From contig JAFEBS010000062.1 in NCBI GenBank assembly GCA_018242525.1, forward strand, positions 62,001 through 126,000: a stretch of 64,000 nucleotides of DNA. The letters run 5' to 3'. Positions 24,752-32,803 of the stretch are shown here, in pieces (the stretch's first letter is position 1; every line of letters begins with the position of its first letter). The stretch comes from Planctomycetota bacterium (GTDB taxonomy: Bacteria; Planctomycetota; Planctomycetia; Planctomycetales; Planctomycetaceae). Below the pieces are notes generated by a model that was not told the origin of the DNA, ran no database searches, and saw only the letters and a list, made by a program, of their open reading frames with translations. A program made the translations under genes and the position numbers.

Positions 24752-24858
24752 GAGGTGAGCCGGGTGCCGTCAGGCCCCGGACACATTCAAGTATTTCAAA
24801 AACTAGTGAGTTGGAATCACTGCGAGGAGTCCGGGGCCTGACGGCACCCGGCTCACCT
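24752..24858. repeat. Palindromic element, GTGAGCCGGGTGCC family
   Basis: Arms 24752-24781 and 24830-24858 are near-perfect inverted copies (AGGTGAGCCGGGTGCC at the outer end, GCCCCGGA at the inner end) around a 48-base AT-richer core. The arms match those of the element at 6991-7182. This copy is uninterrupted. It lies between the stop of the aminotransferase gene and the ribosome site of the next gene. Confidence 0.9.
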
Positions 24859-24882
24859 GGAGTGATGCAAGAGGGGTTGTGA

Positions 24883-25362
24883 ATGTCGGAACGACTTGCT
24901 CAGAGCGGGAGCGATGATGGCGGCGCGACATTGACGCCTGCGGCGGCGGTGCAGCGGTGTCAAACGATTTTCGCTCACGCCTGGATGGTTCGCACGTTCG
25001 TCAAGCACAGCGAAACCGTGGAAGATTTTCCCGAGTTGATGCAGATCGTCCGGACGGTGTTTGACACCGCGCGGGCGCTGGAACCAAAGGTGACGGATCC
25101 GGCGGACTATCTGGCCACATTGCGCAAGAAAATCGGGAAACTGCGGGCGGCGGCCGATCAGTTTCGGACGGATGCCCCGATCGCCTCGGATCACACCAAC
25201 TTTCGCCAGGCCGTGATTTCCATGGATGGATGCGTGGCTGAATTGGAGGCGGTGATCAAAATGTTTCCGCCTCCGCCGCCCCAAGCGATGCCCGCGAACT
25301 TTCGACCGGGCGTCCCGTCGGGTAATGTGGTGCAGGTCTCGGAGTCCCCGCCCGTGGACTGA
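24883..25362 (+). CDS. Conserved hypothetical protein upstream of the GcvH-like gene
   Basis: 159 residues, cytoplasmic, largely helical. The body (about 20-130) reads as a four-helix domain with WMVRTFVKHSE and FRQAVISMDGCVAELEAVIKMF. A Pro-rich tail (PPPPPQAMPANFRPGVPSG) follows. I recognise no family and see no catalytic motif. GAGGGG just upstream fixes the ATG at 24883. About 100 bases separate it from the lipoyl-carrier gene, including a nine-C run (25372-25380) and a small hairpin (25397-25416), so cotranscription is likely but not certain. Confidence 0.6.
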   Translation: MSERLAQSGSDDGGATLTPAAAVQRCQTIFAHAWMVRTFVKHSETVEDFPELMQIVRTVFDTARALEPKVTDPADYLATLRKKIGKLRAAADQFRTDAPIASDHTNFRQAVISMDGCVAELEAVIKMFPPPPPQAMPANFRPGVPSGNVVQVSESPPVD

Positions 25363-25461
25363 ACGTTTTGTCCCCCCCCCGGTTTTGTCCCGCCGTAACG
25401 CCCCGCCTGGGGCGTTCTACCCGATTTCAGTTCCACGGATTTGCTGCTTCAGGGTCTCTTC

Positions 25462-25914
25462 ATGTCAGAACCCCTAGTGTTCATGATGGGTAAATTCGAA
25501 GCCCGCATCCCCGTGGACCGTCAATACTTTGAATCGCACTTGTGGGTTGTCCCTGCCGGGGACAACCTGCGAGTCGGTTTTACGTCGTATGCAGTGCGAT
25601 TGCTGCAGGACGTCTATTTTCTGGATTGGCAAATTGACCCGGAAACTCGGGTCCGCCGGAAGCAGTCGATTGGTGAAATCGAAAGTTCGAAAGCAGTTTC
25701 AACAATGTATGCCCCGGCCGACGGGACCGTGGTAGGATTTAACCAGGCATTGCTGAACGACCCGTCGCTGATCAATGCTGACAATTACGACAAAGGGTGG
25801 CTGTACGAGTTCTCGACGACTCAGCCCCTGTTGTCGCCCGAAGAGTATATCAAGGTTCTGGATGCCGGTTGGGAACAAACTCAACGGGTGCTGAAGAACC
25901 AGTTTAACGAATAG
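25462..25914 (+). CDS. GcvH-like lipoyl carrier protein
   Basis: 150 residues. The lipoyl-domain hairpin is clear: GEIESSKAVSTMYAPADGTV with the modifiable lysine at residue 77, matching ESVKAxS..xxPxxG in glycine cleavage H proteins. The family opening is altered (HLWVVPAGDNLRVGFTSYAVRLLQDVYFLDW), with no exact HEWV. The C-terminal GWLYEFSTTQP resembles GWLxKI. No gcvT or gcvP is nearby. Instead a two-cluster ferredoxin gene follows 16 bases later, so this is probably a dedicated carrier, possibly like the lipoate-binding proteins of other redox systems, and not part of glycine cleavage. ATG 25462 was chosen; a TTG at 25441 is in frame. Confidence 0.8.
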   Translation: MSEPLVFMMGKFEARIPVDRQYFESHLWVVPAGDNLRVGFTSYAVRLLQDVYFLDWQIDPETRVRRKQSIGEIESSKAVSTMYAPADGTVVGFNQALLNDPSLINADNYDKGWLYEFSTTQPLLSPEEYIKVLDAGWEQTQRVLKNQFNE

Positions 25915-25930
25915 ACGTGAGGATGCCTCA

Positions 25931-27016
25931 ATGGCCGGACGCAAGCTGACCGTTGTGATTTCGCAGGCACCGGGAAAGAACCCGGTCAAACGGCGCCTGG
26001 AAGAAGAGATCGCGACCCGCCTGATGCTGTCGGGGGCCGCCGAAGTCTCGGTGGTGCCGCATCTGTACGACCTGACGGCTGACAACACCGGAATGTTGTG
26101 GCTGAAGTCGCTGCGCGGAAATCTGGTCGTCCTGGGCTGGCTGTATCCTCGCGCGATTCGCTGGGTTCTCGATCGCAGCGGCGTCAAGGGGAAGGAAGGT
26201 CAGTCGCGGCTGAATGTCGTCGAAGACGAAAATGCCGACGACGAAGATCGACCGCCGGAAGAACCTGCGGAGTCGCGCGGCATCGGATCGATCGACGTCC
26301 CCAATCGCCTGATCTATGCCATCGACTTGCGGAACGATGGCAATCCCGATACGTACATTCAGGAAATCGAACGACTGTCGGAAGTGACGTCGGCACCGCT
26401 GGTGCAATTGGGCAGCCTTGGTGGACTGCCAATCTTGTCCTCCAATGGTTCAAACGGAAGCGCCGGGACAAATGGCTCTGCCAAGACTGCTGAGTCCGCG
26501 CCTGCACCCGAAGCCAATGGGACTCCGTCGCTGCCGATTGTGCCGCCGGCGGTGATCGGTGGCGACGATATCCGTCGTCGCTGGTATCCCGTGATCGATT
26601 ACAGTCGTTGTACCAACTGCATGGAATGCATCGACTTCTGCCTGTTCGGCGTGTATGGCGTCGACCATTCTGATCGAATCCTGGTCGAAGAGCAGGACAA
26701 CTGCAAAAAGGGCTGTCCAGCCTGCAGTCGAGTTTGTCCGGTCAACGCGATCATTTTCCCCGAGCACAAGACGCCGGGCATTGCGGGGGCCGACGGGGGC
26801 CCGGTCGAAGACTTCAAGATCGACCTCTCAAAACTGTTTGGAGCCCCTTCCGCGCTCGAAATGGCGGTGCTGGAGCGCGATCAGGAACTGGTGGCCGACG
26901 GTCGGGAAGCGGTCGGTGCGGCGGTCGGCCTTCCCAAGCGTCAAACGTGTCAGGCAGAGCAGCCACGGGATGCCCTCGACGACCTGATGGATGGCCTGGA
27001 TGCACTGGATCTGTAA
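25931..27016 (+). CDS. Two-cluster 4Fe-4S ferredoxin-like protein partnered with a GcvH-like carrier
   Basis: 361 residues. The C-terminal third has two 4Fe-4S sites: CTNCMECIDFC (Cys227, 230, 233, 237) and CKKGCPACSRVCPVN (Cys258, 262, 265, 269). In a classical 2[4Fe-4S] protein the last Cys of one motif serves the other cluster. The N-terminal 180 residues form a separate domain starting KLTVVISQAPGKNPVKRRLEEEI, with DDEDRPPEEPAE as an acidic linker, and I do not recognise it. A Gly/Ser/Asn-rich linker joins the halves. It begins 16 bases after the lipoyl-carrier gene and the two are surely cotranscribed. Electron transfer to or from the carrier's dithiolane is an inference. Confidence 0.8.
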   Translation: MAGRKLTVVISQAPGKNPVKRRLEEEIATRLMLSGAAEVSVVPHLYDLTADNTGMLWLKSLRGNLVVLGWLYPRAIRWVLDRSGVKGKEGQSRLNVVEDENADDEDRPPEEPAESRGIGSIDVPNRLIYAIDLRNDGNPDTYIQEIERLSEVTSAPLVQLGSLGGLPILSSNGSNGSAGTNGSAKTAESAPAPEANGTPSLPIVPPAVIGGDDIRRRWYPVIDYSRCTNCMECIDFCLFGVYGVDHSDRILVEEQDNCKKGCPACSRVCPVNAIIFPEHKTPGIAGADGGPVEDFKIDLSKLFGAPSALEMAVLERDQELVADGREAVGAAVGLPKRQTCQAEQPRDALDDLMDGLDALDL

Positions 27017-27040
27017 CGTTCGCGGATCGAGTGGCCGACC

Positions 27041-27751
27041 ATGATTTCAAGCACGACGCAGATCCTGTCCGACAACTTGCAGCGGATCCGGGAGCGGATT
27101 GAGGCGGCCTGCGCGCGGGCCGGGCGGTCCCGCAACGAAGTCACGCTGATCGCTGTCACCAAGTATGCCGAGCTGGATTGGGTCCGGGCGCTAATTGACC
27201 TGGGGATGACAGAACTTGGCGAAAGCCGGCCTCAGCAACTGGTCTCACGGGCGGCGGAACTGCCTGCCCACATCCACTGGCACATGATTGGCCATCTGCA
27301 GCGGAATAAGGTCGATACGATTCTTCCGGTCGTCTCCCGAATTCATTCGGTCGACTCCGTGCGCCTGGTTGAGGCGATCCAGAAGTCAGCTCGGAAACTG
27401 GGAGTCCGTCCACGGGTGTTACTGGAAGTCAACGTCTCTGGCGAGCAATCCAAGGACGGATTCGACCCGACAGAGCTGATGTCTGCATGGCCAATGATCC
27501 AGACACTGGATTCGATCGCGGTCGAAGGGCTGATGACGATGGCGCCACTGAACGAACAGGTCGAATCCGCCCGACCGGTGTTTCAGGAACTGGCCCGGTT
27601 CCGCAATCAACTGATCGAGGCATCGGAGGGCCTGGCCAACCTGCCAGACTTATCCATGGGAATGAGTGGCGATTTCGAGATTGGGATCGACGAGGGAGCC
27701 ACACTGATCCGCGTTGGCAGCAGCCTGTTTGAGGGGCTGTCGCGGGAATGA
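27041..27751 (+). CDS. YggS/PLPBP-type pyridoxal-phosphate-binding protein
   Basis: 236 residues, normal for the family. The PLP lysine is in LIAVTKYAE (about residue 41). HWHMIGHLQRNK, VLLEVNVSGEQSKDGF, LMTMAP and LSMGMSGDFEIGI follow in the family order. These alanine-racemase-fold proteins bind PLP without a known catalytic activity and keep PLP and amino-acid pools in balance. It starts 24 bases after the ferredoxin gene and ends the run. In many bacteria yggS sits in cell-division or proline operons; here it shares an operon with the lipoyl carrier, which is unusual. Confidence 0.9.
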   Translation: MISSTTQILSDNLQRIRERIEAACARAGRSRNEVTLIAVTKYAELDWVRALIDLGMTELGESRPQQLVSRAAELPAHIHWHMIGHLQRNKVDTILPVVSRIHSVDSVRLVEAIQKSARKLGVRPRVLLEVNVSGEQSKDGFDPTELMSAWPMIQTLDSIAVEGLMTMAPLNEQVESARPVFQELARFRNQLIEASEGLANLPDLSMGMSGDFEIGIDEGATLIRVGSSLFEGLSRE

Positions 27752-27999
27752 TTCCCGCTGGACTGAACTCTCACAAGCGACTGGGGATAACGGCTGGCAA
27801 AGTGGAGTCCCGGGCGGAACGATTGTTTCCAAAAAACAGGAATTCCGGGAACACATCAAACTCAGCTTTTCCGCGGCATTCTTTTTTCTTTCACTACCCT
27901 CACTCGCTCCAATCAGCTAACTTTCCATGCTGCGCGCGAAACATTGAACTTTCGTAGATTTCATCGCGCCGATTCTCGACTCGCGACAGGGACAGGTCC

Positions 28000-30900
28000 A
28001 TGACGTTGTCGGAACTGCTGGAGAGCAAGTTTCGTGGTGATATTCGGTTTCGGGGGGCGGCGTACATCCAGGCCGAACGCGTTTCCGTGATTCGCGTCAC
28101 CCCGGATCATCTGTTTGCCGTCGTGCGGGATGGAGTCGAGTTTCAAACTCAACTCAGCCGTGACGGTAATTCGCTCAGCATGTCGTGCAATTGCGTCGGC
28201 ACCAGCGCCAACCCCAGCAACAATCTGAATTGCAAGCACTTGTGGGCGACAATCCTGGCGGCCGATTCGGGACATTACGTCGCCGGTTCGGTCAAGCCCG
28301 GCTATTTCCCGGCGTTCACGGTGGAAGACGACGAGCCACTGGATTTCGAACTGGAAGATCTGGATGCCGATGCCGACGAATACTTCTCCAATTCGTCCAG
28401 GTCCGTCAAATTGCGTCCTGCGGAACGAGAGCCACGATCCGCCGACGCTGCTCCGCCCCGGCTGCGGGAGTGGGAATCGCGACTGAGCGACCTGCGCAAG
28501 GCGATGCAGGTCGACGAATCGTCCGTGTCCATGGCCGGTCGCGAACGTCAGGTCTTTTACGAAATCGATGCCGCGGCCAGTGAAGAAGCGGGTTGCATCA
28601 TCATTCAAACGTCGCAGCGGCAGCGGCGGGCGAACGGCGAATGGGGCAAGCTGAAGCCGCTCAAGCTGCGCCCCGGCCGGTTTGAAGAAATTGACGACGA
28701 CGAAGACCGCCGCATCTTGGCGCATCTGGTCGGGGGAACCCCGGATCGATCGCAGATGAATGGTGCCACGGACAACTTTGCCGCGTTTAGGTACCGCGTC
28801 CCCCACGACCTGTGCCAACTGCTGCTGCCTGCGATCTGTGCTACCGGCCGAATTCGTCTGCAGGGGGAAGAAGAACGCGTCACCGAAACGCTCGACTGGG
28901 ACAGCAATGGGAACTGGGAATTGTGCCTGGCCATTGAATTCCAGGAAGAGCCGGCGGTCTGGAAACTGCGGGGCTATCTGACCCGCGAAGAAGAACGAGT
29001 TTCGTTGAAGACTCCTGTCCTGGTGGTACCTGGCGGATTGGCAATCAGCGAAAATACCATCCGGCCGTTCCAGGATTTTGATGCGTATCCGTGGGTGACG
29101 CTGCTGCGCCGATCGGACGATTTCCAGGTTCCGGCAGGTGAAGAGCACGAACTGGTCGACCGCCTGCTGGACATGCCGGCACTTCCCAAGCTGGAATTGC
29201 CGCCCGAACTGCAGTTGGAAGAAGTGACTGTCTCGCCCAAGCCAATCCTGGTGGTTCACGCTCCCGGTAAGTCTCGCTGGCATCAGGAACGGCTGAAGGC
29301 CGAAGTGCTGTTCGATTACGACGGCACAGCCGTGCGCGGCACCAGCAGTCAGTGGGCCATTGTCCAACGGACAGCCAGCCGCTGTCTGTTGCGCGACAAA
29401 CAGGCGGAAGCCATGGCCTGGTCACAACTGCAGGATGGCGGTTTCCGACGTCTGCTGGATCAGAAACGCGGCCAGCACGATGCCGAAATCACCGCGCGTG
29501 ATCTGGCACCCGCTGTTCGCAAGCTGATTGCCGAAAACTGGCAGGTCCGGGCCGATGGCAAACAGGTCCGGCAACCTCTGGACCTGAAGTTTCAGATCCG
29601 CTCGAACATTGACTGGTTCGAACTTCACGCTGACGTCGACTTCGGCGGAGCCCGCGTCACGTTTCCGGAATTGCTCGCCGCACTCGCCCGGGGCGACGGC
29701 ACGATCATGCTGGACGACGGTTCGCTGGGAATCCTGCCCGAAGAATGGATGAAGCGTTACGGTCTGCTGGCAGGCCTGGGCGAAATTGAAGGGGAACACC
29801 TGAAGTTCGGGATGGTGCAAGCCGGGATCCTGGATGCATTGCTCATCTCTCAACCGTCCGTCGACTTTGATGCGCGGTTCCTGGAAATTCGCGAACGGCT
29901 GGCCAGTTTCAGCGGCGTTCAATCGGAACAGGAGCCGGTGGGCTTCCGCGGCGAACTGCGCCCCTACCAGCGGGAAGGCCTGGGCTGGCTGCGGTTCCTG
30001 GAAGAATTCCATTTTGGGGGTTGCCTGGCGGACGACATGGGTCTGGGAAAAACGATCCAGATGCTGGCGTTCCTGGAAGGTCGCCGTCGACGCAACAAGA
30101 AACGAGTACCGTCGCTGGTCGTGGTTCCGAAGTCGCTGCTGTTCAACTGGAAGCAGGAGTGCGAAAAATTCACCCCGGAAATGAAGTCGCTGGAATACGC
30201 CGGTCTCGACCGCGCCAAGCTGCGCGATGACTTCTCCAAGAACGACCTGATCCTGACCACTTACGGAACGTTGCGTCGAGACATTCTGAACCTGAAAGAT
30301 GTTCAGTTTGATTATGTCATCCTGGACGAAGCCCAGGCGATCAAGAACTCCAGTTCGCAGGTGGCCAAGGCGTCACGATTGCTGCAGGCCCGACACCGGA
30401 TTGGCCTGAGCGGTACACCGATCGAAAACCATCTGGGCGACCTGTGCTCGATCTTTGAATTCCTGAACCCCAGCATGCTGGGACGCAGTTCCGCGTTCAA
30501 GCTGCATGCAGCCGATCCGGAAAACAAGGAAACACGGCAGGTCCTGGCCGACGGTCTGCGTCCGTTGATCCTGCGTCGTACCAAGCAGAGCGTGGCGAGC
30601 GAACTGCCCGAAAAGCTGGAACAGACGATTTACTGCGAGATGGGGGACGAACAGCAGCGGCGGTACAACGAACTGCGGGATCATTACCGCGATTCGCTGC
30701 TGGGAATCATCGAAGACCAGGGCCTGGCCAAGTCCCGGATGCACGTCCTGGAAGCGTTGCTGCGCCTGCGTCAGGTCGCCTGTCACCCGGCCCTGCTCGA
30801 CAAGGCGGCGACCGACGACGCCAGTGCCAAGCTGGATGTGCTGATTCCACACATCGAAGAACTGCTGGAAGAAGGACACAAGACGCTGGTCTTTTCGCAG

Positions 30901-31329
30901 TTCACCAGCATGCTGGCGATCGTCCGCCAGCACCTGGACAAGAAGGGGATTGCCTACGAATACCTGGATGGTCAGACACGGGACCGCAAGGAACGGGTCG
31001 AGCACTTCCAGAGCGACGAAAAGTGCGGCGTGTTCCTGATCAGCTTGAAGGCGGGGGGCTTGGGTTTGAACCTGACCGCCGCCGACTACGTTTTCATCCT
31101 GGACCCTTGGTGGAATCCCGCCGTGGAAACTCAAGCGATCGACCGGGCTCATCGCGTCGGTCAGACCCGTCAGGTCTTCGCTTACCGCCTGATCTGCCGC
31201 AACACCGTGGAAGAAAAGATTGCCGAACTGCAACAGCAAAAGCGTGAGTTGGCCGACGCCATCCTCGAACAAAACAACTCGTTGCTGCAAAACCTGACCA
31301 CGGACGACTTGCGACTGCTGTTGTCCTAG
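28000..31329 (+). CDS. SNF2-family ATPase with N-terminal SWIM zinc finger
   Basis: 1109 residues. The N-terminus holds a SWIM finger (CNCVGTSANPSNNLNCKHLW, about residues 60-87). A long middle region contains the bacterial SNF2-associated domain. The motor is complete: DDMGLGKTIQ (about 678), LDEAQAIKN (about 775), SGTPIENHLGDL, and the second lobe with SLKAGGLGLNLT and WWNPAVETQAIDRAHRVGQT (about 1030-1055). These ATPases translocate on duplex DNA or remodel protein-DNA complexes. Bacterial examples are linked to transcription recycling or defence, but no defence partner lies nearby. ATG at 28000 with CAGG just upstream. Confidence 0.92.
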   Translation: MTLSELLESKFRGDIRFRGAAYIQAERVSVIRVTPDHLFAVVRDGVEFQTQLSRDGNSLSMSCNCVGTSANPSNNLNCKHLWATILAADSGHYVAGSVKPGYFPAFTVEDDEPLDFELEDLDADADEYFSNSSRSVKLRPAEREPRSADAAPPRLREWESRLSDLRKAMQVDESSVSMAGRERQVFYEIDAAASEEAGCIIIQTSQRQRRANGEWGKLKPLKLRPGRFEEIDDDEDRRILAHLVGGTPDRSQMNGATDNFAAFRYRVPHDLCQLLLPAICATGRIRLQGEEERVTETLDWDSNGNWELCLAIEFQEEPAVWKLRGYLTREEERVSLKTPVLVVPGGLAISENTIRPFQDFDAYPWVTLLRRSDDFQVPAGEEHELVDRLLDMPALPKLELPPELQLEEVTVSPKPILVVHAPGKSRWHQERLKAEVLFDYDGTAVRGTSSQWAIVQRTASRCLLRDKQAEAMAWSQLQDGGFRRLLDQKRGQHDAEITARDLAPAVRKLIAENWQVRADGKQVRQPLDLKFQIRSNIDWFELHADVDFGGARVTFPELLAALARGDGTIMLDDGSLGILPEEWMKRYGLLAGLGEIEGEHLKFGMVQAGILDALLISQPSVDFDARFLEIRERLASFSGVQSEQEPVGFRGELRPYQREGLGWLRFLEEFHFGGCLADDMGLGKTIQMLAFLEGRRRRNKKRVPSLVVVPKSLLFNWKQECEKFTPEMKSLEYAGLDRAKLRDDFSKNDLILTTYGTLRRDILNLKDVQFDYVILDEAQAIKNSSSQVAKASRLLQARHRIGLSGTPIENHLGDLCSIFEFLNPSMLGRSSAFKLHAADPENKETRQVLADGLRPLILRRTKQSVASELPEKLEQTIYCEMGDEQQRRYNELRDHYRDSLLGIIEDQGLAKSRMHVLEALLRLRQVACHPALLDKAATDDASAKLDVLIPHIEELLEEGHKTLVFSQFTSMLAIVRQHLDKKGIAYEYLDGQTRDRKERVEHFQSDEKCGVFLISLKAGGLGLNLTAADYVFILDPWWNPAVETQAIDRAHRVGQTRQVFAYRLICRNTVEEKIAELQQQKRELADAILEQNNSLLQNLTTDDLRLLLS

Positions 31330-31376
31330 TCCACCGGCTGTCAACGCGATGGGGCCAGGCTGGTTCGGTGCATGAC

Positions 31377-31979
31377 TCAAGCACCACTCGCTCTGGCGTA
31401 CGTGACCTTGGTTCCAGCCACGGAAATGATTCCCTGTTTCTCCATGACTGCGATGACTGCCGCGACTTCATCGTCTGGCAACTGCTTCTGAAAGAGCGAG
31501 GTGATCGAACTGGTGAGTGTCTTGACCGAGCCTGGTTTGGCGGCTTTCTGCTGGGCTAGTTTGTCGATAACGAATCGAACTCGCTCCTCCTGTGACTTCG
31601 TCCGGGCCGACTTGACGACCGGGATCTCACTGATGTCTTTGACACGGTCGGCGAGGATCTTCTTCGTCCTCAAGTACTGGATCAGAGGATCGTAACCAGT
31701 ATCTTTGGATACGATGTGGAAAAAGGCGGTTGGATCCACTGCCGACATGGCACCGATGCAGTAGGCGATGTGAAAGTCCAGTGCGTTTGAGCCGCTGCCT
31801 GAGATCTTGACGTACTCCGCTCTTGAGCCAAGCTTCTGGAGCGACGCGACGATATCGAATGGCAACTTGGTCTGGTAGGCACCAACGAAGACCACAATAC
31901 GGAAGTGATCTTCCGTCAACCGGTCCAGTGATTCTGGCTGAACATTCTCGAAGTCAATAAGCACGACGTTGTTGCGCAT
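31377..31979 (-). CDS. PIN/NYN-like domain protein, putative RNase
   Basis: 200 residues. NVVLIDFENVQP at the N-terminus is the NYN-type opening with the first acidic metal ligand. SGSGSNALDFHIAYCIG carries the next Asp, and HIVSKDTGYDPLIQYLR matches the SxDxxFxPL motif of NYN proteins. The C-terminal 70 residues form a small basic helical domain. NYN proteins are metal-dependent RNases related to PIN toxins. GGGGAA just before the ATG supports the start. The gene is isolated between the SNF2 gene and an AT-richer gap, so it might be an acquired gene. Confidence 0.8.
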   Translation of the reverse strand: MRNNVVLIDFENVQPESLDRLTEDHFRIVVFVGAYQTKLPFDIVASLQKLGSRAEYVKISGSGSNALDFHIAYCIGAMSAVDPTAFFHIVSKDTGYDPLIQYLRTKKILADRVKDISEIPVVKSARTKSQEERVRFVIDKLAQQKAAKPGSVKTLTSSITSLFQKQLPDDEVAAVIAVMEKQGIISVAGTKVTYARASGA

Positions 31980-32204
31980 GCGTTCCCCGTGACGCCTGAC
32001 GATTGGGTCTGATCCGAGTTCTTCGCAGTCGTAAAACGACAGGCACTTTGAAACAAATCTAGCTCATAAAAAAGAGGAACTGGGCACTTCATCACCAACA
32101 ATTTCCCAACAGAAGTGGAATGAGCCGAGCGGTAATCGTCAGAACATTTGTCAAAACGCTTTTCCATGAAAGCAACTTCCCGCCGTGCCTGATTTTACGG
32201 CCAG

Positions 32205-32681
32205 CTAACCCAGTGGGTGGTTAAACCGTCCTTTGCGGGTGGCCGATGGACCGGGTGCGATCTTCAATTGAGTTTTGACGAAGCCGATGTATTTCGGATC
32301 TTCATCGGCAAACAGTTCCTCACCGCCAAGTCGATAGGCCTGCTCCAAAGCGTCCGCCGCGTCGTCCAACTGTCCCAGTTCCAGCAGTGACTGGCCGGCG
32401 CGCAGCAGCAAAAACGGATTCGCATCACCGTCGGGATAGTTCCGTGCGTCGAGCAGCAGGTCTGCCGCCTCGTCGAATTCCTTCAGCCGGAAATGGGCGT
32501 CGCCGGCAGACATCAGGATCCAGGTGGCGGCGGGCCACTGGTCGCGTGGCTCGGGCAGCAGATCCCAGGCTTCGCCGTATTTTTCGATGGCGTCGTAATA
32601 CTGTTCCAGGGTGGCAAAGTGATCCCCCTTGCGGCAGAGACCATCCACCATCTGGTTCAGTTCTTTGGGAAGCTTGTCCAT
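32205..32681 (-). CDS. TPR-repeat protein
   Basis: 158 residues with about three tetratricopeptide-type helix pairs: ATLEQYYDAIEKYGEAWDLLP, AGDAHFRLKEFDEAADLLLDA and AGQSLLELGQLDDAADALEQA. It has no signal peptide, so it is cytoplasmic and probably a protein-binding scaffold. The partner is unknown. The ATG at 32681 is chosen over a longer frame that would overlap the end of the trkH-like gene. It lies 122 bases downstream of trkH on the same strand and may be cotranscribed. Confidence 0.78.
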   Translation of the reverse strand: MDKLPKELNQMVDGLCRKGDHFATLEQYYDAIEKYGEAWDLLPEPRDQWPAATWILMSAGDAHFRLKEFDEAADLLLDARNYPDGDANPFLLLRAGQSLLELGQLDDAADALEQAYRLGGEELFADEDPKYIGFVKTQLKIAPGPSATRKGRFNHPLG

Positions 32682-32803
32682 GAAACTCGTTCTCAATTGG
32701 TACGCCGACGACCAGCGACGGTCGATCATCAACAAAAGGTTTGAAGCCTGAAGATAGCCCGCGTGGCGGCGGCTCACAAGATGACCGCCAGGATCAACCC
32801 GCA

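Noticed and set aside
25372..25416. Nine-C run and small hairpin before the GcvH-like gene read as a terminator
   Set aside because: The hairpin (25397-25416) has no T tract after it, so termination between the genes is not supported.
27961..29367. 468-residue minus-strand frame opposite the SNF2 gene
   Set aside because: Antisense shadow; the plus-strand protein has all SNF2 motifs.
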